From UBA9715 sp045629845 (GTDB taxonomy: Bacteria > Actinomycetota > Coriobacteriia > Coriobacteriales > Eggerthellaceae), in assembly GCA_045629845.1 (NCBI GenBank), contig JAZQRZ010000058.1, positions 1 through 16,528 of the forward strand: a stretch of DNA of 16,528 nt. The letters are read 5' to 3'. This document shows positions 1-6,758 of this stretch, piece by piece (positions within the stretch are counted from its first letter, which is position 1; each line of letters opens with the position of its first letter). Under the pieces are notes generated by a model. That model saw only the letters and a program-made list of their open reading frames with translations. It made no database searches and was not told the DNA's origin. Position numbers and translations under genes: made by a program.

Positions 1-2151
1 TGCATTAAGAAGATGATTTTCCGGTTTTTCAAGATAAAAATCCTCTTGTAATAACTGATTCGCACATTGCGCTGCATTTTGTAAAATATCAGAATCCTGA
101 AAGACATCTGCCATCTGAAAATCCAAAATACCACTTTGACGTATTCCAAACAAATCTCCAGGACCGCGCAGACTCAAATCTTGATTTGCAATATAAAATC
201 CATCATTGGATTGTTGCAAGATATCGAGCCGCTTTTTTGTATCTTCTGCAGCAGAACCGCTCATAAAAATACAGTAAGATTGATGCTTACCACGGCCAAC
301 CCGACCACGAAGCTGATGCAATTGCGATAAACCAAAACGATCAGCATCTTCAACAATCATCACCGTTGCATTGGGAACATCCACGCCAACTTCGATGACC
401 GTCGTTGCAACAAGAACACCAATTTCACCAGCACGGAAACGATCCATAACCTGCTGCTTTTCGGCGGAGGGCAGCTTTCCGTGCACCACGCCAACTTCGT
501 AATCTACAAACACTTTCGCCTGCAAAAACGCTGCTTCTTTTTCGGCAGCAGCAGCATTACCGCCCGTCATATCACGTTCATCTTCAATGGCAATACGGTC
601 AAATTCGTAGGCTTCTTCTTCGTCGTTACGTGCGTTCTTCTTTTCGTCTTCTGAATCGGCGCGCTTTTCACCCACCAAAGGACAAACCACATACGCCTGC
701 TCGCCGCGGACAAGCGCTGCCAAAACTGCATCGTAAGCAACACCGCGATCAGCTAAGGTGTGCACAAACGTTTTGCGGGGCAAGGTAGCTTTCGGGCGCT
801 CTTTAATATACGAAAGCGACAGGTTGCCAAACAACGCCAAAGCCAGCGTGCGCGGAATAGGTGTAGCGGTAAGGAAGAGTGCATCGGGGCACGTTCCCTT
901 TGAAAGCAGCGCCGCGCGCTGGTCAACACCAAAGCGCTGCTGCTCGTCGATAATCGCAAGCGTGCAACGCCGCTGAACAACATCGTTTTCAAGCAGTGCA
1001 TGAGTACCGATTAGTACACTAGTCTGCCCCGCTGCCGCGCGCTGCACAATGCCCGCACGATCGTCTGCCGAAGTTGAACCAGTCAGAATGTCCCAAGTGA
1101 TACCCGCCTTGTCAAAAAGCGGACCCAGGCTTGCCGCATGCTGACGTGCCAGAATTTCTGTTGGTGCCATAAACATTACTTGGCCAGAAGAATCAGCTGC
1201 TGCAGAACAAGCAAAAGCAGCCACAATAGTCTTGCCTGTTCCTACATCACCAAGCAGCATGTGATTCATAGTACGCGGTGCAGCCATACGACCCAGAATG
1301 TCATCGCGGGCCTGGGTTTGTTCCCCCGTCAACGAGAATGGAACCGCTTCAGCCAGCGCCTTAACACATGGGCCATTAATAGTATGTTGCACGACTTCAC
1401 GATGAGCACTGCGACTGGCGCCTTCTTGCATCAGCATAAGCTCAAGTAGAAGCACTTCTTCATAAGCCAAGCGACGACGCGCTTCGTGCTGCTCATTCAT
1501 TGAATGAGGAAAGTGGATACAAGACAGCGCATTATTTCGGCTCATCAAGCGGTATTTGGTACGCAACGAAAGAGGTAACGGGTCGATAGTACCCGCCACA
1601 TCCGATAAGGCATTGCCGACCAAACGGCGCATCATGCCCGCTTTAATCGCAGCAGTTAATGGATGCACGGGCACAATCATGCCATGAAAATCTTCACCTG
1701 CGCCTTCAAGCTGTTCGATATAAGGATTGGTCATGCGCTTAAAGCCGTAATTGAATGCAACTTCGCCTGATACCGCTACCGCCACCCCTGGCTTTAGCTG
1801 ATCACCAAGCCACGGCTGGCTAAATGCCGTAATAATCAGCGTGCCCGTATTGTCGACAATGGTAACCTCGGCCAGCACAACACGCGGCTTTGGACGCTTT
1901 ACCTTTACCTCGTGCACGCGCGCCTTGATGGTGCACGTTTCGCCAATACGCGCGCTTGCGATTGTAGCAATGCGCGACATATCGATATAACGACGCGGAT
2001 AATTACAAAGCAAGTCACGAACAGTCGAAATACCAAGCTTACCCAACGCTTGCGCTCGTTTAGGGCTAACAAGCTTCACTGACGTAACTGGTGCATCAAG
2101 CGCCAGCGTTGCCTTCGTACGATCAATGGGATTGTCGACAGTTTTTGTCAT
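1..2151 (-). CDS. recG: ATP-dependent DNA helicase RecG (3' end outside window)
   Basis: RecG is a superfamily 2 helicase that remodels stalled replication forks and Holliday junctions. I translated an uninterrupted frame of 717 codons from the ATG at 2151 to the window edge. It begins with an OB-fold wedge domain (about residues 60-160), followed by the helicase core. Visible motifs are Walker A GDVGTGKT with K307, motif II DEQQRFG at 402-408 (many homologues have DEQHRFG), TATPIPRT after it, and QLRGRVGR (motif VI) near 613-620. The end resembles the RecG C terminus, so only a few residues are probably missing. A highly charged stretch at about residues 490-550, between helicase strands, is longer than in E. 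coli RecG. The start has only a weak Shine-Dalgarno (GGTAAAG). A terminator-like hairpin separates it from fakA upstream. Identity is firm; the exact start is less so. Confidence 0.96.
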   Translation of the reverse strand, partial: MTKTVDNPIDRTKATLALDAPVTSVKLVSPKRAQALGKLGISTVRDLLCNYPRRYIDMSRIATIASARIGETCTIKARVHEVKVKRPKPRVVLAEVTIVDNTGTLIITAFSQPWLGDQLKPGVAVAVSGEVAFNYGFKRMTNPYIEQLEGAGEDFHGMIVPVHPLTAAIKAGMMRRLVGNALSDVAGTIDPLPLSLRTKYRLMSRNNALSCIHFPHSMNEQHEARRRLAYEEVLLLELMLMQEGASRSAHREVVQHTINGPCVKALAEAVPFSLTGEQTQARDDILGRMAAPRTMNHMLLGDVGTGKTIVAAFACSAAADSSGQVMFMAPTEILARQHAASLGPLFDKAGITWDILTGSTSADDRAGIVQRAAAGQTSVLIGTHALLENDVVQRRCTLAIIDEQQRFGVDQRAALLSKGTCPDALFLTATPIPRTLALALFGNLSLSYIKERPKATLPRKTFVHTLADRGVAYDAVLAALVRGEQAYVVCPLVGEKRADSEDEKKNARNDEEEAYEFDRIAIEDERDMTGGNAAAAEKEAAFLQAKVFVDYEVGVVHGKLPSAEKQQVMDRFRAGEIGVLVATTVIEVGVDVPNATVMIVEDADRFGLSQLHQLRGRVGRGKHQSYCIFMSGSAAEDTKKRLDILQQSNDGFYIANQDLSLRGPGDLFGIRQSGILDFQMADVFQDSDILQNAAQCANQLLQEDFYLEKPENHLLNA

Positions 2152-2172
2152 GAGACTACTTTACCAATAAAA

Positions 2173-2207
2173 AAATGTGACAAAGGGTTAGACCCTTTGT
2201 CACATTT
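2173..2207 (-). terminator. Perfect hairpin with T run between fakA and recG
   Basis: The arms at 2173-2188 and 2192-2207 are 16 bp, perfectly complementary, with a 3-base loop. On the minus strand the hairpin is followed by seven T residues (plus-strand A 2169-2175), the form of an intrinsic terminator for fakA. On the plus strand it lacks a good T run. The stem core TGACAAAGGG/CCCTTTGTCA recurs in degenerate form at 6728-6750 and 14635-14661, so it may be a REP-like repeat that also terminates transcription. Confidence 0.8.
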
Positions 2208-2231
2208 ACAAAACTAAACTGAGATGAAGAA

Positions 2232-3869
2232 CTATTCCACCGAGAAGATAACCGGATAAAGCGGCTGTTCACCACGGTGGGCATCAATTTCCAAATCCTC
2301 GTATTCAGCTTCGATGAGTTCAGTCAAAGCATCAAGCTGTTCGTCGGTGTAATCTTCACCAGCAAGCAAAGTGCATGTATCGGCATCTTCAGCTTCCATA
2401 GCCTTAAGCAGACCCATGACAACTTCTTCAATCGAGCTTCCAACAGCATCGATAGAACCATCAGCAATGCCGATTACATCGCCTTCAGCAATAGGATTAC
2501 CCTGAGCATCGTGCGAATCCTTAACGGCTGTGGTTACTTCGCCCGTCTTAACATCTTCGTAAGCTTCAGTCATAGCTTCGACGTTATCTTCAAGCGATGC
2601 TGTTGCGTCATAGCCAAACAGCGCCGAGAAAGCCTGCGGCACGCTCTTGGTCGGAACAACAGCACAGTTGACTTCAGCCAGTTCAGCTGCACTGTTGGCA
2701 GCCATAATGATGTTGGAATTGTTAGGCAGAATAATGACGTTATCTGCATTGGCAGAAACAACCGCATCAAGCAGGTCAGCCGTAGAAGGATTCATGGTTT
2801 GACCACCAGAAACAACCACGTCAACGCCTAAGCTACGCAAGATCTTTGCATTACCTTCGCCTGCAGCAACTGCCACGATGCCAAAGTCTTTGTGTTCAGC
2901 CTGTTCTTGTTCCTGTTCAGCAACCAGCTTGTCGTTGCGTTCGATGCTTTGAAGATCCATGTTGTGGATGAATACCTCGAAGATTTGACCGCGCTCGAGG
3001 AAGTATTCAAGCACCTGGTTAGGATGATTCGAATGTACATGTACCTTAAAGCGCGGATTAGTACCAACACACAGTTCGCAATCGCCCATCGTAGACAGGA
3101 AGTCCAACGCTTCATCTTTATCAAGAGTTTCGGAATGAACCAGGAATTCGTTGCAGTAACGATATTCGGAACCTTCCCAGTCGTTGATGTGTTCGATTTC
3201 AACCTTGGGATCAGTCTTTGGCGAGAACGCAAACTGATCAGCAACGAAATCGCCCTTGCCCAGCAGTGCTGCAACAAAGCCGTCGAACAGGATGGCTAAA
3301 CCAAAGCCACCAGCATCGACCACGTTGTTTTCCTTCAGAACTGGCAGCAAATCAGGTGTGCGCTGCACGGATGCATAAGCTTCGCGCACGATTTCTTCGA
3401 GCGCTTCTTCAACAGGCAGCTTCTTCTTATGCGCATGCTTTGCAGCTGCAGCAGAGTCTTTCAGTACTGTAAGAATGGTGCCTTCAACCGGCTTACGCAC
3501 AGCCTGGAAGGAAACTTCAACCGAACGAGCAAATGCTACATCGATTGCTTCGGTCGTAAGATGTTCGGCATCGGTGGAACCTTCGCACAGACCACGCAAA
3601 ATCTGCGAGGTGATAACACCCGAGTTGCCGCGAGCGCCCATAAGTGCACCCGTTGTAATTGCGCGACGTACTTCCCCAGCCGACGAGCCAAGCGGCAAAG
3701 ATTCAAGATTGCGTACAACCGATTCAATCGTGAGAGACATGTTGGTGCCTGTGTCGCCATCGGGCACAGGGAACACGTTCAGACGATTGACTTCATCTTT
3801 ACGCGAACTGAGATTCTTGCTTGCCGCTGCGATGGCGGACAGTATATCGTTACCAGTAAAATCAGCCAT
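2232..3869 (-). CDS. fakA: DAK2-domain fatty acid kinase subunit, FakA/YloV family
   Basis: The 545-residue protein matches the FakA (YloV) family in architecture. FakA phosphorylates a fatty acid bound to a FakB partner, giving acyl-phosphate for phospholipid synthesis. The N-terminal DAK2 ATP-binding domain shows DGDTGTNM at residues 37-44, with the Asp residues that hold Mg-ATP, and GARGNSGV at 78-85; DAGGFG lies at 185-190. The middle domain keeps the residues known as zinc ligands in FakA: C239 and H277/H279 in KVHVHSNHP. The C-terminal domain is full length. The start at 3869 has GGAAAG eight bases upstream. asp23 lies 77 bp upstream in the same direction, a pairing conserved in Firmicutes and Actinobacteria (yloU-yloV). 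No FakB (DegV-family) gene is visible here. The family is certain; the fatty acid kinase role is inferred. Confidence 0.9.
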   Translation of the reverse strand: MADFTGNDILSAIAAASKNLSSRKDEVNRLNVFPVPDGDTGTNMSLTIESVVRNLESLPLGSSAGEVRRAITTGALMGARGNSGVITSQILRGLCEGSTDAEHLTTEAIDVAFARSVEVSFQAVRKPVEGTILTVLKDSAAAAKHAHKKKLPVEEALEEIVREAYASVQRTPDLLPVLKENNVVDAGGFGLAILFDGFVAALLGKGDFVADQFAFSPKTDPKVEIEHINDWEGSEYRYCNEFLVHSETLDKDEALDFLSTMGDCELCVGTNPRFKVHVHSNHPNQVLEYFLERGQIFEVFIHNMDLQSIERNDKLVAEQEQEQAEHKDFGIVAVAAGEGNAKILRSLGVDVVVSGGQTMNPSTADLLDAVVSANADNVIILPNNSNIIMAANSAAELAEVNCAVVPTKSVPQAFSALFGYDATASLEDNVEAMTEAYEDVKTGEVTTAVKDSHDAQGNPIAEGDVIGIADGSIDAVGSSIEEVVMGLLKAMEAEDADTCTLLAGEDYTDEQLDALTELIEAEYEDLEIDAHRGEQPLYPVIFSVE

Positions 3870-3946
3870 GTTTGATTCTTTCCAAAATAGGACTTGTTAG
3901 TCGAACTACGTTATTACAAAAAATGCTGCGTTTGTGTTTCAGGGTG

Positions 3947-4291
3947 CTACTTGCGTACCTTTACGTCCATGACATGAACTTCGATGCCATCGACAGGAAC
4001 ACGCGCCTGCTCTTTCAAAACGAAAGACACTGCATCAACCAAGTTTTGCGACACAGCATTAATGTTGGTGCCGTATTCGATAACAACAAACAGATCGACA
4101 TGAATGCCATTTTCGGTCGTTGCTAACGTAATACCGCGACGCAGACGCGACACGGGCAGGATTTTTGCAATTCCATCAGCGGCATTCGGAGCAACCATGC
4201 CCACGACGCCGTAGCATTCCATAGCTGCATGGCCAACCATATCGGCCAAAACATCGTTTGCGACGTGCAACTTTCCGGGAATCGGTGCCAT
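3947..4291 (-). CDS. Asp23/Gls24 family protein (YloU-like)
   Basis: This 114-residue protein has the Asp23/Gls24 (DUF322) pattern: an N-terminal segment with VANDVLADMVGHAAMEC, a GVVGM turn at about residues 28-32, a central GITLATTENGIHVDLFVVIEYG strand region and a C-terminal VHVMDV strand. Members are small alkaline-shock or envelope-stress related proteins; the molecular role of the YloU branch is not established. No signal peptide or membrane segment is visible, so it is probably cytoplasmic. An AAAGGA-type ribosome site lies about seven bases before the ATG at 4291. It is the first gene of the asp23-fakA unit and is divergent from rpmB across a 346-bp spacer. Length is normal for the short YloU group. 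Confidence 0.88.
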   Translation of the reverse strand: MAPIPGKLHVANDVLADMVGHAAMECYGVVGMVAPNAADGIAKILPVSRLRRGITLATTENGIHVDLFVVIEYGTNINAVSQNLVDAVSFVLKEQARVPVDGIEVHVMDVKVRK

Positions 4292-4346
4292 GAAAGTTTC
4301 CTTTCCAAATACAGATATCCAATCTGCCTTTTTGAGTAACTTGAAA

Positions 4347-4352
4347 AGTATA
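4347..4352 (-). promoter_or_regulatory. Candidate -10 box for asp23-fakA
   Basis: On the minus strand the hexamer TATACT lies about 55 bases upstream of the asp23 ATG. It is a close match to the sigma-A -10 consensus, but no good -35 is seen at 16-18 bases, so the call is tentative. Confidence 0.35.
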
Positions 4353-4374
4353 CCGTACAGCTTAGCGAAACCAC

Positions 4375-4405
4375 GTACTGCTCACATCCTCTGCAGATGC
4401 AGTAC
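4375..4405. repeat. Short inverted repeat GTACTGC...GCAGTAC
   Basis: Arms at 4375-4381 and 4399-4405 are perfect 7-bp complements with 17 bases between. It lies upstream of the candidate asp23 -10. It could be an operator or chance; nothing else supports a function. Confidence 0.4.
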
Positions 4406-4488
4406 AGACCACACGCAAGGCTGCTGATTAACCGCCTAAGAGCACTTGTTGTAAATGAATGTCTTAAACTTTATTGCCTGCCTCTTCT

Positions 4489-4512
4489 TTCACATGTACA
4501 ACAGTTCACATG
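4489..4512. repeat. Direct repeat TTCACATG, 16 bases apart, upstream of rpmB promoter
   Basis: TTCACATG occurs at 4489-4496 and 4505-4512. The overlapping CATGT (4493-4497) and ACATG (4508-4512) also form an inverted repeat. The block ends 28 bases before the rpmB -35 box. The spacing suggests a possible regulator-binding site, but this is inference. Confidence 0.45.
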
Positions 4513-4540
4513 AAGGGCATTTGAAGACGCTAAAAAACCT

Positions 4541-4569
4541 TTGATACGCTGCGGCTCGTGTGCTATAGT
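4541..4569 (+). promoter_or_regulatory. Sigma-A-type promoter for rpmB
   Basis: The -35 TTGATA (4541-4546) and -10 TATAGT (4564-4569) are separated by exactly 17 bases. Both are near-consensus, and the box lies about 70 bases before the rpmB start, giving a short leader. This is the strongest promoter visible in the window, as expected for a ribosomal protein gene. Confidence 0.82.
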
Positions 4570-4624
4570 TTCTTGGCTAGTTTGAAAGCAAGCGGCGAAA
4601 TGCCGTGATGAAATGCAGTAATAC

Positions 4625-4628
4625 GGAG
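4625..4628 (+). promoter_or_regulatory. Ribosome binding site fixing the rpmB start
   Basis: GGAG lies nine bases before the ATG at 4638. The upstream in-frame ATGs at 4605 and 4608 lack any such site, which supports the shorter protein starting MSKVCEVCG. Confidence 0.6.
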
Positions 4629-4637
4629 TTGATAGCT

Positions 4638-4829
4638 ATGTCGAAGGTTTGCGAAGTTTGCGGCAAGAAGCCAGCCGCCGGTCGTAATGTCAGCCACTCA
4701 CACCGCGTGACGAATCGCTGGTTTAGGCCGAACATCCAGAAGGTCACCATTCGTGACGAAAAGGGTCATGTCCGCAAGGCCAACGTTTGCACCAGCTGCA
4801 TGAAGGCTGGTAAGGTCGAGCGCGCTTAA
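4638..4829 (+). CDS. rpmB: 50S ribosomal protein L28 (zinc-binding C+ form)
   Basis: The 63-residue product is L28 of the large ribosomal subunit. It starts MSKVCEVCGKKPAAGR and contains the family signature NVSHSHRVTNRWFRPNIQ. It carries two CxxC pairs (C5/C8 near the start and the pair in NVCTSCMKAG), so this is the zinc-ribbon C+ paralogue rather than the cysteine-free form that some actinobacteria express under zinc limitation. Transcription starts from a near-consensus promoter and ends at a strong UUCG-loop terminator, so it is monocistronic. It is one of only two plus-strand genes here. The upstream in-frame ATG at 4605 was rejected because L28 proteins start at the MSK position. Confidence 0.97.
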   Translation: MSKVCEVCGKKPAAGRNVSHSHRVTNRWFRPNIQKVTIRDEKGHVRKANVCTSCMKAGKVERA

Positions 4830-4856
4830 CTCGCCAAACCAACTTGTACTAAATGT

Positions 4857-4881
4857 AAAAGCCCGCTTCGGCGGGCTTTTT
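4857..4881 (+). terminator. Intrinsic terminator of rpmB
   Basis: A 10-bp stem, AAAAGCCCGC with GCGGGCTTTT, closes a TTCG tetraloop (4867-4870) and is followed by a T run at 4877-4881. It begins 27 bases after the rpmB stop codon. Confidence 0.93.
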
Positions 4882-4945
4882 CTCGTTGCAAATAGGAAGT
4901 CTGGCCCTATACCCTATAGACCTCAGACGCACAGAGTACTGCAAC

Positions 4946-4972
4946 AAAAAAGCTCCCATGATGGGAGCTTTT
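4946..4972 (-). terminator. Intrinsic terminator of the C4 zinc-ribbon gene
   Basis: The stem AAAAGCTCCC (4948-4957) pairs with GGGAGCTTTT (4963-4972) around a 5-base loop. On the minus strand it is followed by T residues (A run 4946-4951), and it lies 36 bases past the stop codon at 5009. It may also act weakly on the plus strand as a second stop for rpmB. Confidence 0.88.
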
Positions 4973-5008
4973 CCTGTTCAGACGACGTTAATAATCAACT
5001 GTAAACAC

Positions 5009-5728
5009 TTATTCGATAACAAGCAAGCGCTTACAGTTGGGGCACACACCCAAAGGAGCTGAAGCACGCAGTTCGATAAGGCGACCACCTTCGATAACGG
5101 TACGACAAATACCGCAGGTTGATTCTTCTAAGACGCCAACCGCAACCCCGCCGGTCTTGCTTGCAGTCTTGCGATACAAGGCGAGTAAATCAGCAGCGAT
5201 TGAAGCTTCGCATTCGTCACGCTTTGCCGAAAGCTCGCGAATATGATTAGCGAGTTCGGTATCTTCACCTTCAAACGATGCACGCAAGCGTTCTTCTTCA
5301 GCATTAGAAGCAGCAATAGCACCTTCAAGCTGATCAGTTACGCCTTTAATCTTGTCGAGCTGAGCCTGAACCTCAAGGCGCTTTTCGGCCAAGGATTCAC
5401 GACGTTTCGCTACGCTGGCCATTTCCTTTGAATGGGATTCGACCTTGCGATAATCAGAACCCGCTGCGTCGATAAGCTCTTGCGCGCGTTCTTGCTTTTC
5501 TGCCAGAGCGCGGTCGTCGTCTTCAAGCATGGTCATTTCGTTTTCGACACCCTTGCGCAGCTCGTATACCTGATCAAGCTTCGCCTGAATTTCACCACGC
5601 TTCTTGCGCAAGCGCATGACTTCGATTCGCTGAGGCAACTCGACACGCTTCTTTTTCGACTGCATGATTTCCAGATCGAGTTTCTGAATTTCGAGCAACG
5701 TCTCTAATTCGTGGAACTCAGCTTGCAT
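5009..5728 (-). CDS. Coiled-coil C4-type zinc ribbon protein (PF02591/DUF164 family)
   Basis: The 239-residue protein has a long charged helical region from about residue 5 to 190, rich in Lys, Glu, Leu and Arg, typical of an antiparallel coiled coil. A C-terminal zinc ribbon follows, with C205/C208 (CGIC) and C229/C232 (CPNC). This is the architecture of the CdsZ/HP0958-like family, whose members bind nucleic acid or act as chaperones in the few studied species; the function in actinobacteria is not established. No signal peptide is seen. AAGGA precedes the ATG by about seven bases, and a TACAAT hexamer (5764-5769, minus) is a weak -10 candidate. The gene follows the Nif3 gene after 85 bp, a pairing common in this phylum. 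A strong terminator closes the unit. Confidence 0.87.
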   Translation of the reverse strand: MQAEFHELETLLEIQKLDLEIMQSKKKRVELPQRIEVMRLRKKRGEIQAKLDQVYELRKGVENEMTMLEDDDRALAEKQERAQELIDAAGSDYRKVESHSKEMASVAKRRESLAEKRLEVQAQLDKIKGVTDQLEGAIAASNAEEERLRASFEGEDTELANHIRELSAKRDECEASIAADLLALYRKTASKTGGVAVGVLEESTCGICRTVIEGGRLIELRASAPLGVCPNCKRLLVIE

Positions 5729-5813
5729 GGGTGTTCCTTCCAGCCAATGGTTGAATTACGCCCATTGTAACCCTATTAATGGAAATTAGCGCGTACGTCT
5801 ACTAGATACACCG

Positions 5814-6707
5814 CTAGATGCGCGTAGTTTCGGGCGTTGTCCAATTGCCGCTTTGGTCAAGAATATGGACAGACTCGGCTTCGACACCCGCATCGATTGC
5901 TGCCTGAGCCAGCAAAGCACACAACGGCAACTCGCTAACATCATGACCAAGCTCGACAATAGAAAGCCCTGCCTGAACTGCGTCTAAAGCTGCGTGATAC
6001 TTTACTTCACCGCATACCAAACAAGTTGCACCCGCACGTAAGGCTGCATCAATCGTATTCCCTGCAGAACCGTTAGCGATTACAAGACGTTCGATATTTG
6101 CCGCAGAATCGCCCCAAACTCGCGGAACACGCCCAAACACTGAAGTGCAACGAGCTGCTAAATGCGAAAGGCGGAAGGGCTTATCGGACGTGCGAACGAC
6201 ACATAATTGACCATAACCTTTGTTTGAACCAGGCGCGATAGGCTGAATAATACCTTCGAAATCAAGATTCAACATACCGGACAACAGACGTGTGGCAGCC
6301 ACGCTAACATCAAGCGCGGTATGGAAATTCATAAGCGCAATCCCCTTTTGTACTGCAAGATACGCATTAACACCTGTTGTCGGTGCTGCAGCATACGAGG
6401 GAGAAAGCGTAGCAGGTGGTTCAAGGAATGCAGGATGATGCGTAAGCAACACATTGACGCCTATGCGCTGAGCGGCTTCTATTGCATCGCGCGTAACATC
6501 AAGCGCAACAGCAACCCCCGTCACAAGAGCGGAAGGGTCGCCCACAAGCAAACCCGTTCGATCCCATTCTTCAGCATCCTCGCGTGGAAACTGCTTCAAC
6601 AGAGCCAGTTCTAACTGGCCCACCGTCAAAGGCTTCGAAGGTTTTGCAATTTCACCTGCAGGAGTTTTTACCAACTCAGTACTGTTGCCATCTTCAATTG
6701 GAATCAT
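5814..6707 (-). CDS. Nif3-like dinuclear metal centre protein (DUF34)
   Basis: The 297-residue protein belongs to the Nif3/YbgI (DUF34) family. Members bind two metal ions; the reaction is not firmly established, with GTP cyclohydrolase I type 2 a common but doubtful label. All usual ligands are present: H90-H91 in LLTHHPAF, H129 and D133 in NFHTALD, and H255 and E259 in GHDVSE. It lacks the large insert found in B. subtilis YqfO. Residues 1-26 form a low-complexity N-terminal tail before the family core. An in-frame ATG at 6719 exists, but GGAGGA sits four bases before the ATG at 6707, so I chose the latter. The gene lies between a cysteine desulfurase gene and the C4 zinc-ribbon gene, all on the minus strand. 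Confidence 0.9.
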   Translation of the reverse strand: MIPIEDGNSTELVKTPAGEIAKPSKPLTVGQLELALLKQFPREDAEEWDRTGLLVGDPSALVTGVAVALDVTRDAIEAAQRIGVNVLLTHHPAFLEPPATLSPSYAAAPTTGVNAYLAVQKGIALMNFHTALDVSVAATRLLSGMLNLDFEGIIQPIAPGSNKGYGQLCVVRTSDKPFRLSHLAARCTSVFGRVPRVWGDSAANIERLVIANGSAGNTIDAALRAGATCLVCGEVKYHAALDAVQAGLSIVELGHDVSELPLCALLAQAAIDAGVEAESVHILDQSGNWTTPETTRI

Positions 6708-6711
6708 GATT

Positions 6712-6717
6712 TCCTCC
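6712..6717 (-). promoter_or_regulatory. Ribosome binding site deciding the Nif3 start
   Basis: A perfect GGAGGA on the minus strand is followed by AATC and the ATG at 6707. The competing ATG at 6719 overlaps this site and so is unlikely to be the start. Confidence 0.8.
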
Positions 6718-6727
6718 ATCCCGCCAC

Positions 6728-6750
6728 TGTGACAAAGGATAACCCTTTTT
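6728..6750. repeat. Degenerate copy of the TGACAAAGGG palindrome
   Basis: The plus strand reads TGTGACAAAGG, a short AT-rich loop, then CCCTTTTT. It matches the left arm and the start of the right arm of the perfect palindrome at 2173-2207 but has lost the distal right arm. It lies in the 51-bp gap between the cysteine desulfurase stop codon and the Nif3 start, and would form at most a short stem. Confidence 0.5.
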
Positions 6751-6758
6751 GCTATTTG

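Larger units (their letters stand above)
4292..4637. other. Divergent intergenic region between asp23 and rpmB
   Basis: This 346-bp spacer contains no convincing coding sequence. It holds the rpmB promoter (4541-4569), a likely -10 for asp23 (4347-4352), a GTACTGC/GCAGTAC inverted repeat (4375-4405) and a TTCACATG direct repeat (4489-4512). An in-frame ATG at 4605 would add 11 residues to L28 but lacks a ribosome site and does not fit the family start. The rpmB leader also has a small CGGC-GAAAT-GCCG hairpin around 4592-4605. Confidence 0.75.

Noticed and set aside
1..2151. Possible frameshift in recG
   Set aside because: Walker A, DEQQ and the C-terminal residues are all in the same frame as the ATG at 2151, and no stop was met in my translation.
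2277..2831. Long plus-strand open frame (184 codons) opposite fakA
   Set aside because: It lies wholly antisense to a clearly conserved gene, shows no family features and has no ribosome site I can see; it is a shadow of fakA codon usage.
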